Positions 1 to 5,108 of a stretch of DNA of 11,567 nucleotides are shown piece by piece. A model generated the notes under the pieces. That model saw nothing but the letters and a program-made list of their open reading frames with translations, was not told where the DNA came from and did not search any database. This stretch comes from RGIG5579 sp045580105 (GTDB lineage: Bacteria; Bacillota; Clostridia; Oscillospirales; SIG627), in NCBI GenBank assembly GCA_045580105.1, contig JAZNNH010000069.1, positions 1-11,567 on the forward strand. The letters are read 5' to 3'. Numbering within the stretch: position 1 is the first letter of the stretch; each line of letters starts with the position of its first letter. The position numbers and the translations under genes were made by a program.

Positions 1-477
1 CACGCTTACACCGGCGACCAGATGATCCTCGACGGTCCTCACAGAAAGGGTGACTTCCGCAGAGCTCGTGCAGGCGCTGTGAACATCGTTCCCAACTCAA
101 CCGGTGCTGCAAAGGCAATCGGTCTGGTTATCCCTGAGCTCAACGGCAAGCTGATCGGTGCTGCTCAGAGAATCCCCACTCCCACCGGTTCTACCACCAT
201 TCTGATCGCAGTTCTCAAGGGCAAGGACATCACCGTAGAAGGCATCAACGCCGCCATGAAGGCAGCTTCCAACGAGTCCTTTGAATACAACGAAGATCAG
301 ATCGTATCTTCCGATATCGTTGGTTCTACCGCAGGTTCTATCTTCGACGCAACCCAGACCATGGTTGCTAAGATCGATGATGAAACCTATCAGGTACAGG
401 TTGTTTCTTGGTACGACAACGAGAACTCCTACACCAGCCAGATGGTTCGTACCATCAAGTATTTCGCAGAAATCTAA
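1..477 (+). CDS. gap: Glyceraldehyde-3-phosphate dehydrogenase, C-terminal part (5' end outside window)
   Basis: This is the last 158 residues of the cytoplasmic glycolytic enzyme that oxidises glyceraldehyde-3-phosphate to 1,3-bisphosphoglycerate with NAD(P) and phosphate. The frame is open from base 1. The first codon is the His of the HAYTGDQ motif, which is the catalytic His of the family, so the active-site Cys (SCTTN) lies just upstream, outside the window. Family signatures follow: LDGPHRKGD, RRARAG, NSTGAAKAIGLVIPEL (the S-loop region), a PTPTGS stretch, NAAMKAA, IVSSDIVG and the terminal WYDNENSYTSQMVRT. The end of the protein is intact and normal. Codon use is biased to favoured codons (CTC, ATC, GGT, AAG), as expected for a highly expressed gene. 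Two hairpin terminators follow. Identity is secure; only NAD versus NADP preference cannot be read from this part. Confidence 0.97.
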   Translation, partial: HAYTGDQMILDGPHRKGDFRRARAGAVNIVPNSTGAAKAIGLVIPELNGKLIGAAQRIPTPTGSTTILIAVLKGKDITVEGINAAMKAASNESFEYNEDQIVSSDIVGSTAGSIFDATQTMVAKIDDETYQVQVVSWYDNENSYTSQMVRTIKYFAEI

Positions 478-490
478 GAAATACAAATCT

Positions 491-521
491 AAAAGAGGAC
501 GCCGAGCGTCCTCTTTTTTTT
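491..521 (+). terminator. Intrinsic terminator of gap
   Basis: An 11-bp perfect stem (491-501 pairing with 507-517) has a 5-base loop CCGAG and runs into an eight-T tract (514-521), 13 bases after the gap stop codon. It is a classical rho-independent terminator for the + strand. Confidence 0.9.
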
Positions 522-528
522 GCGCAAG

Positions 529-556
529 AAAAGAGCCCTCTTCAGAGGGCTCTTTT
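529..556. terminator. Second hairpin, probable bidirectional terminator between gap and the convergent lipoprotein gene
   Basis: A perfect 12-bp stem (529-540 with 545-556) carries a TTCA loop and has A4 on the left and T4 on the right, so either strand yields a GC stem followed by U's. It lies 10 bases past the stop codon of the minus-strand lipoprotein gene, which has no other terminator. The outer 7 bp (AAAAGAG / CTCTTTT) match those of the neighbouring gap terminator. Confidence 0.75.
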
Positions 557-566
557 GCTTTATTGA

Positions 567-1598
567 TTACGGAATTTTTGTAAGATCCAGCGTTCCGAAG
601 ACCTGTTCGCTTCCGATCGTGACGGCAAACAAAAGTTCATCCGCCGCTTGTCTGACGGAAAGCGAGGGGCAGACCGTGCCGCTGGTTTCATATCGGGTGC
701 GAAGGCGATCTTTTTGAAAGTCGTAGACAAAAACGGTGTTTTCTTCTTCCCCCGCACCTGCCGCGCACAAAACCTTACCTTGCGGATCGCACGTCACGCC
801 GGCAAAGGGCTTTTCGACCGTCAAAGATGCGACCGAATCGGTTTCCAGATCGCGGTAAAGATACAGCGCACCGCCGTCGTCAAGGAGGCGGGTGAAGAGA
901 ACGGCGCTCTTTCCGATGCGCTGAAAGGAGTCAAAGGGGAAGGTTTCGCTTCCGAGCGGAAGATTTTTACCGTATTCGAAAAAGGCGATGCCGTTATGCG
1001 CTCCACTCTCATCTTTCGTGGTGTACCAAATGCGCCTTTTTTCGTGCGTCACGGCAAGGGGCTCACCGAAAAAGGGAAGCCGATCCTTGGATGCCAGCAC
1101 GTAGGTTTCTTTGAAATCGACCGGACAAAGAACCAAAAGCTCCTCTTTTTCTGCCAAAAGGGTCAAATCGTCAAAAAACAGGGCGTTCTGAAAATTCACG
1201 TCCTCGGGCAAGGCGGTCGTTTGCGCTCCGTTTTCTTTTAACAGAGCAAACGTGACGCCGTTCGGGGTCAGGAGCGTGGCGCGGTCGGATTCTGTTTCGC
1301 GCAACGCGACGAAGGAAAGGGGATCCGTTGCCTTGAAAATGCCTTCGCTGGAAACCGAGCGCTTCGGGGACACAAAGCCGCCTGAGAACGATGCGTTTTC
1401 GCCGGCATGAAGATAGAAATAGCCGTCGGATTTCGGCAGGGAAATAAGCTTTGTTTCGTCTCCGTTTCCGTCTGCGATGGAAACGCGGAACAGGGGTGTG
1501 AATGCCTCAGCGGGCGCGACTTGTTTCTGTTCGGGGGAACAGCCGGAAAGCGCAAGCAACAATGCCGCCGCGAGGAGGGGGAAAAAACGTTTTTTCAT
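567..1598 (-). CDS. Secreted lipoprotein of unknown function, possibly beta-propeller-like
   Basis: A 343-residue protein. The chosen start at 1598 gives a standard lipoprotein signal peptide: MKKRFF, a hydrophobic stretch (residues 7-17) and lipobox LSGC with Cys20 as the lipidated residue. AGGAAG lies 6 bases upstream. An in-frame upstream ATG at 1628 would only add ten polar residues before the signal peptide and lacks a ribosome site. The mature part is rich in short beta-strand pieces with aromatic residues (IWYTT at 190-194, ALYLYRD at 244-250, VFVYDFQKD at 289-297) separated by DGG, DPQGK and GAGEEEN-type turns, which suggests a repeated-blade or beta-propeller fold. This is inference; no family signature is recognised. 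It would be anchored outside the cytoplasmic membrane. It is a single gene, divergent from tepA and convergent with gap. Confidence 0.8.
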   Translation of the reverse strand: MKKRFFPLLAAALLLALSGCSPEQKQVAPAEAFTPLFRVSIADGNGDETKLISLPKSDGYFYLHAGENASFSGGFVSPKRSVSSEGIFKATDPLSFVALRETESDRATLLTPNGVTFALLKENGAQTTALPEDVNFQNALFFDDLTLLAEKEELLVLCPVDFKETYVLASKDRLPFFGEPLAVTHEKRRIWYTTKDESGAHNGIAFFEYGKNLPLGSETFPFDSFQRIGKSAVLFTRLLDDGGALYLYRDLETDSVASLTVEKPFAGVTCDPQGKVLCAAGAGEEENTVFVYDFQKDRLRTRYETSGTVCPSLSVRQAADELLFAVTIGSEQVFGTLDLTKIP

Positions 1599-1628
1599 AA
1601 AAAACTTCCTTTCTGATGTATCAAGCAT

Positions 1629-1655
1629 ATCATATTTGCAAAAAATATGGTTAAA
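1629..1655 (-). promoter_or_regulatory. Weak candidate promoter for the lipoprotein gene
   Basis: On the minus strand a TATGAT -10 box (1634-1629) lies 15 bases after TTTAAC (1655-1650). The spacing is shorter than the usual 17, so this is only a candidate; the gap between the two divergent genes is only 84 bp and AT-rich. No equally convincing box was found for tepA on the + strand. Confidence 0.3.
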
Positions 1656-1682
1656 TTTTTGTGAATTACGAAAGGAATTTCT

Positions 1683-2372
1683 ATGTCAGAGGAAACAGTT
1701 GAGGGCATTTGTGCCAATCAAGGGGAAGAGGGCCGCAATTTGTTGGAGTTCGGTACGGTTTTAACCAAAGGGACAAACCGCATTTTGACTTTGGTGATCG
1801 CAGGGCAGATTGAGGGGCACCAAACGCTCACCCCGCCCATCAAAGCCACGCGATACGAACACATTTTGCCCCTGCTCGTGCAAGCGGAAGAAAACCCCGA
1901 GGTGGAGGGGATTCTCTTTCTCATCAACACCGTCGGCGGGGACGTGGAAGCCGGTCTTGCCATCGCGGAAATGATTTCGGGAATGAAAAAACCGACCGTA
2001 TCGCTTGTTTTGGGAGGCGGACACTCCATCGGAATTCCTCTTGCCGTGGCGGCAAAGGAGTCGTTTATCGTTCCCAGCGCCACGATGACGGTGCATCCGG
2101 TGCGCATCACGGGGCTCGTGCTGGGCGCGCCGCAGAGCTTTGAATATTTGCGGAGGATGCAGGACCGTATTTGCGATTTTATCGTGGAGCATTCGCATCT
2201 TAATCGGGAAAAGCTGGACGAATGGATGGCAGGGCAGCAGGATATGGCAACGGACATCGGCACGATTTTAAGCGGCAGGGAAGCGGTCGACGGCGGACTG
2301 GTGGACAAGCTCGGTTCCTTCGGGGATGCCATGGCTGCTTTGAAGCGGATGATGAGTTCTCAAAAAGCTTGA
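1683..2372 (+). CDS. tepA: ClpP-fold serine protease, TepA (translocation-enhancing protein) type
   Basis: A 229-residue member of the ClpP/crotonase-fold peptidases, closest by motif to Bacillus subtilis TepA, which has been linked to protein export. The sequence shows YEHILPLL (58-65), INTVGGDVEAGLAIAEM (81-97), the nucleophile motif GGGHSIG with Ser115, TMTVHPVR with His138, and DIGTILSGREAVDGGLVDKLG (191-211), in which Asp191 sits where ClpP has its catalytic Asp. The Ser-His-Asp triad therefore looks complete. There is no signal peptide or membrane segment, so it is cytoplasmic or membrane-associated. The AAAGGAA ribosome site (1671-1677) is 5 bases before ATG. No ClpX or ClpC partner is nearby. 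No strong terminator follows, so some read-through into the rny leader is possible. In Bacillus, tepA lies in the same broad chromosomal neighbourhood as rny and ymdB. Confidence 0.93.
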   Translation: MSEETVEGICANQGEEGRNLLEFGTVLTKGTNRILTLVIAGQIEGHQTLTPPIKATRYEHILPLLVQAEENPEVEGILFLINTVGGDVEAGLAIAEMISGMKKPTVSLVLGGGHSIGIPLAVAAKESFIVPSATMTVHPVRITGLVLGAPQSFEYLRRMQDRICDFIVEHSHLNREKLDEWMAGQQDMATDIGTILSGREAVDGGLVDKLGSFGDAMAALKRMMSSQKA

Positions 2373-2401
2373 TTTTTTCGTGCTATTTTGGCGCGTTCGA
2401 C

Positions 2402-2431
2402 TTGACAAAAACACCTCCTTTGCGGTAAAAT
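2402..2431 (+). promoter_or_regulatory. Sigma-A promoter of the rny-ymdB unit
   Basis: A perfect TTGACA -35 box (2402-2407), an 18-base spacer and a TAAAAT -10 box (2426-2431). Transcription would start near 2438, giving a leader of about 100 nt before the rny start. The spacer contains ACACCTCCTT, an exact complement of the rny Shine-Dalgarno (see findings). Confidence 0.85.
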
Positions 2432-2459
2432 ATAGGGGCGTATTGGATTGTACGTCATT

Positions 2460-2522
2460 ATGAAATCTTTTTCCCGTGCACCGGGTGCTTTCCAACACCT
2501 TGGGGCCGTAAACAAAATGTAA
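2460..2522 (+). other. Possible 20-codon leader ORF upstream of rny
   Basis: An ATG at 2460 opens a 20-residue frame (beginning MKSFSRAPGAF, ending VNKM). Its TAA stop (2520-2522) overlaps the rny Shine-Dalgarno, reading TAAGGAGG. A ribosome ending here would sit on the rny initiation region, allowing translational coupling. There is no clear ribosome site before 2460 (the nearest purine run, AGGGG at 2434-2438, is too far away), so expression is uncertain. Confidence 0.3.
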
Positions 2523-2534
2523 GGAGGTGTGAGG
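2521..2534 (+). promoter_or_regulatory. Unusual double ribosome binding site of rny
   Basis: AAGGAGGTG (2521-2529) is an almost perfect Shine-Dalgarno but lies 12 bases before the ATG at 2542, longer than the usual 5-9. A weaker GAGG (2531-2534) lies at a normal 7 bases. Both point to the start at 2542. Confidence 0.7.
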
Positions 2535-2541
2535 TTACATA

Positions 2542-4092
2542 ATGGGAACAACTGAAATCGTCATTTTGGTTGCTGTGGCAGTTTTGACGCTCGTTCTCGG
2601 ATTTGTGTGCGGTATCGTGTATCGGAAACGAATCGCAGAAAAGAAGATCGGCGTGGCAGAAACGCAAGCAGTCAAAATTATCGAAGATGCCCGCCGTCAG
2701 GGCGAGCAGAGAAAGAAAGAACTTCTTTTGGAAGCAAAAGAAGAAGTCTTGAAGAACAAAAACGAAGCAGATCGGGAAATCAAAGAACGCAGAAACGAAG
2801 TGTCCCGTCTGGAGAAGAGAGCGATCCAGAAAGAAGAAAACTTGGATCGCAAACTGGAAAATTTAGAACGCAAAGAAGAAAGTTTGGAACGCAAGCTCAA
2901 AGAGAGCGAAGAAAAACTGGTCGAGCTGGAAAAACTCAAACAAGAGGAAATTCAGATTCTGGAAAAGAGTGCGGGACTGACCGGAGAGGAAGCGAAGAAC
3001 ATCCTCTTCCAGCGCTACGAAGAAGAAGCCAAGCGCTCTGCCTCCATCCGTATGATGGAGATCGAGCAGGAGCTGAAGGAGAATGCCGAGGATAAGGCAA
3101 GAAATGTGATTACCGGCGCCATTCAGCGCATTGCCGCCAACCACGTGACCGAAGCCACCGTTTCGGTGGTTGCCCTTCCCAACGATGATATGAAGGGACG
3201 CTTGATCGGCCGCGAAGGCAGAAATATCCGCACCATTGAAACGCTCACCGGTGTGGACCTCATCATCGACGATACGCCCGAGGCGATCACCCTTTCCAGC
3301 TTTGATCCCATGCGCCGCGAAGTGGCAAAGCTGACCATTGAAAAGCTGATCACCGATGGCAGAATCCACCCCGCCCGCATCGAGGAAATGGTGGAAAAAG
3401 CCAAAAAAGAAGTGGAAGCGACCATCAAGAGCGAAGGCGAACAGGCCGTTCTCTCCTGCGGTATCCACAGTATGAATTCCGAATTGATCCGACTGCTGGG
3501 TCGTTTGAAATACCGTACCAGTTACGGTCAGAACGTGCTCAAGCACTCGGTTGAGGTTTCCTATATTGCCGGTATGATCGCGGATGAACTGGGAATCGAT
3601 CCTGCTTTGGCAAGAAGAGCCGGTTTGCTCCACGACATCGGTAAGGCGCTCAGCCACGAGGTCGAGGGAAGCCACACGCAGATCGGTGCGGAAATTGCAA
3701 AGAAATATCGCGAAAACCGCGAAGTGTGCCACGCCATTGAGGCGCACCACAACGACGTGGAACCCCAGACTCTGGTTGCGGTCATCGTGCAGGCGGCAGA
3801 CGCCGTGAGCGCGGCTCGTCCCGGTGCCAGAAGAGAAAATCTGGAATCCTATATCAAACGCTTGCAGAAACTGGAAGAGATTGCCAGCGCCTACAAGGGT
3901 GTGGAAAAAACCTTTGCCATTCAGGCAGGTAGAGAATTGCGCTTGATGATCAATCCCGAAGTCATCAACGACGAAAATATGGCGTTTATCGCACACGATA
4001 TTGCGCGCAAGATCGAAGCGGAGATGGAATATCCCGGACAGAACAAGGTGCACGTGATTCGCGAAAGCCGTGCGGTGGAATACGCCAAATAA
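2542..4092 (+). CDS. rny: Ribonuclease Y (membrane-anchored endoribonuclease)
   Basis: The main endoribonuclease starting mRNA decay in many Bacillota. The 516 residues are close to the roughly 520 of the Bacillus enzyme. Domains in order: an N-terminal membrane helix (about 5-27, followed by YRKR on the cytoplasmic side), a long charged coiled coil (about 35-190, with many Glu/Lys/Arg), a KH RNA-binding domain with the GREGRNIR loop (223-230), and an HD metal-dependent nuclease domain with KHSVEV (334-339), HDIGK (His364, Asp365) and EAHHND (400-405). The protein ends in the family-typical HVIRESRAVEYAK. The start is fixed by the ribosome site and by the membrane helix beginning at once. It is followed 22 bases later by ymdB, the usual partner, with no terminator between, so the two probably form one transcript from the promoter at 2402. 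An antisense open frame across it is a composition shadow. Confidence 0.97.
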   Translation: MGTTEIVILVAVAVLTLVLGFVCGIVYRKRIAEKKIGVAETQAVKIIEDARRQGEQRKKELLLEAKEEVLKNKNEADREIKERRNEVSRLEKRAIQKEENLDRKLENLERKEESLERKLKESEEKLVELEKLKQEEIQILEKSAGLTGEEAKNILFQRYEEEAKRSASIRMMEIEQELKENAEDKARNVITGAIQRIAANHVTEATVSVVALPNDDMKGRLIGREGRNIRTIETLTGVDLIIDDTPEAITLSSFDPMRREVAKLTIEKLITDGRIHPARIEEMVEKAKKEVEATIKSEGEQAVLSCGIHSMNSELIRLLGRLKYRTSYGQNVLKHSVEVSYIAGMIADELGIDPALARRAGLLHDIGKALSHEVEGSHTQIGAEIAKKYRENREVCHAIEAHHNDVEPQTLVAVIVQAADAVSAARPGARRENLESYIKRLQKLEEIASAYKGVEKTFAIQAGRELRLMINPEVINDENMAFIAHDIARKIEAEMEYPGQNKVHVIRESRAVEYAK

Positions 4093-4114
4093 ATCAATTA
4101 GAAAAGAATCAGCC

Positions 4115-4915
4115 ATGAAAACACAAACGTTTCGTTTGCTTGCTCTGGGGGACGTGGTGGGAGAAGAAGCGGCTTTGTTTCTTCGACGCACCTTGCCATC
4201 CTTCCGTTCCGAACGGAGGGTGGATCTGGTCATTGCGAACGGGGAAAACGTTTCCCGAAAGGGCGGAATTGATCGCCAAGGACTGGAAATGCTCTCCGCC
4301 GCCGGAGTCGATCTTGTTACCACGGGAAATCATGTTTTCAGGCAACGTGAAATCTATGACGTACTGGACGGAGCAGGATCCCTGCTCCGTCCTTGCAATT
4401 TCCCCGGCGCTTGCCCCGGGAAAGGACACACCATCCTTTCCCTTTCGGGTCTTCGCCTTTTGGTGATCAACGTGCAAGGAACGCTCTTTATGGAAGCCCT
4501 TGCCAATCCCTTTGAATCGGTGGAAAAGATCCTGCGCGCCGAAGCGGGGAAATATGACCTTGCCGTGTGCGATTTTCACGGGGAAGCAACCAGTGAAAAG
4601 AAAGCGTTCGGCTACCATTTCGACTCCCAAATTCACGCGGTCTTTGGAACGCACACCCACGTTCCGACCGCCGACCTTGCCGTCTTACCGAAAGGTACGG
4701 GGTATATTACCGACCTTGGAATGTGCGGAGCAAGGGATTCGGTCTTGGGAATGGAAACGGAAAGCGCCATCCGAAAGCTTGCCACCCATATGCCTACTTG
4801 GTTTCAGATAGCCCCCGGTCCGCAAGAGGCGTGGGGCGCTCTGTTTGAGCTGGATCCCGACTCGAAAACCTGTCTTCACATCGAGCAGGTACATTTAACC
4901 CAAGAGGACGCGTAG
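4115..4915 (+). CDS. ymdB: YmdB-family metallophosphoesterase (2',3'-cyclic nucleotide phosphodiesterase)
   Basis: A 266-residue cytoplasmic metallophosphoesterase; the Bacillus subtilis homologue hydrolyses 2',3'-cyclic AMP and influences the choice between biofilm and motility. Metal ligands of the family are all visible: Asp13 (GDVVG), Glu44-Asn45 (NGEN), Asn72-His73 (GNH), His155 (DFHGEATSEK), His180 and His182 (GTHTHVPTAD). They are offset by a constant five residues from the Bacillus numbering as I recall it. The later YITDLGMCGARDSVLG motif is also typical. The start at 4115 is chosen because homologues begin just before the LALGDVVG strand; the frame extends upstream into rny (to 4070), but that start would add 15 unrelated residues. 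The ribosome site is weak (GAAAAG, 4101-4106), which suggests coupling to rny translation. 2',3'-cyclic nucleotides arise during RNA breakdown, which fits the pairing with RNase Y (inference). Confidence 0.95.
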   Translation: MKTQTFRLLALGDVVGEEAALFLRRTLPSFRSERRVDLVIANGENVSRKGGIDRQGLEMLSAAGVDLVTTGNHVFRQREIYDVLDGAGSLLRPCNFPGACPGKGHTILSLSGLRLLVINVQGTLFMEALANPFESVEKILRAEAGKYDLAVCDFHGEATSEKKAFGYHFDSQIHAVFGTHTHVPTADLAVLPKGTGYITDLGMCGARDSVLGMETESAIRKLATHMPTWFQIAPGPQEAWGALFELDPDSKTCLHIEQVHLTQEDA

Positions 4916-4916
4916 A

Positions 4917-5097
4917 TCGGGGTCTCGCCCCGAACCCCGCTCGGAACCAAATTGCAAAAAGGTTCCGAACTTCCAAAAACTTTTGGAAGGGGAAAACATA
5001 TTAGCAATCCCATTACAAAGTTTTCTTTGCCAACTTGTGGGAAAGCACTCCCAGTCTAGTTTTTCTTTGTCTACTTTCTTTTTTCAAAAAGAAAGTA
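4917..5097. repeat. Hairpin-rich intergenic element between ymdB and mfd
   Basis: Four or more short inverted repeats occur in a row: TCGGGG/CCCCGA (4917-4922 with 4928-4933), TCGGAACC/GGTTCCGA (4941-4948 with 4961-4968), CTTCCAAAA/TTTTGGAAG (4970-4978 with 4981-4989) and a 12-bp stem (5072-5083 with 5086-5097). A 9-base direct repeat, TTTTCTTTG, occurs at 5021 and 5061. There is no coding potential. From memory, similar strings (GGGGTCTCGCCCCGAACCCC; TACTTTCTTTTT...AAAAAGAAAGTA) are scattered between genes in Ruminococcaceae-like genomes, so it may be one or more copies of a dispersed element. There is no other copy in this window, so the repeat status is inference. Confidence 0.5.
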
Positions 5098-5103
5098 AGG
5101 AGG
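5072..5103 (+). promoter_or_regulatory. Hairpin abutting the mfd ribosome binding site
   Basis: The 12-bp stem TACTTTCTTTTT / AAAAAGAAAGTA ends at 5097, the first base of the mfd Shine-Dalgarno AAGGAGG (5097-5103), which is 5 bases from ATG 5109. The run of T's is inside the stem rather than after it, so it is not a terminator. It could affect mRNA stability or translation start (inference). Confidence 0.55.
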
Positions 5104-5108
5104 TTTTT

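Noticed and set aside
2400..2420. AAGGAGGTG on the minus strand as a ribosome site for a reverse gene
   Set aside because: No convincing open frame with coding character follows on the minus strand; tepA occupies the region on the + strand.
2863..4323. A 486-codon open frame on the minus strand opposite rny and ymdB
   Set aside because: It is fully antisense to two genes with complete catalytic motifs, has no ribosome site or family signature, and is explained by codon composition of the + strand genes.
5072..5097. The 12-bp hairpin before mfd as a transcription terminator
   Set aside because: The T run is within the left arm, not after the stem; on the + strand the stem is followed by AGGAGG, the mfd ribosome site.
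4983..5108. N-terminal extension of Mfd by 42 residues from a TTG
   Set aside because: It would translate the hairpin element, lacks a ribosome site, and the ATG at 5109 has a perfect AAGGAGG and matches family length.
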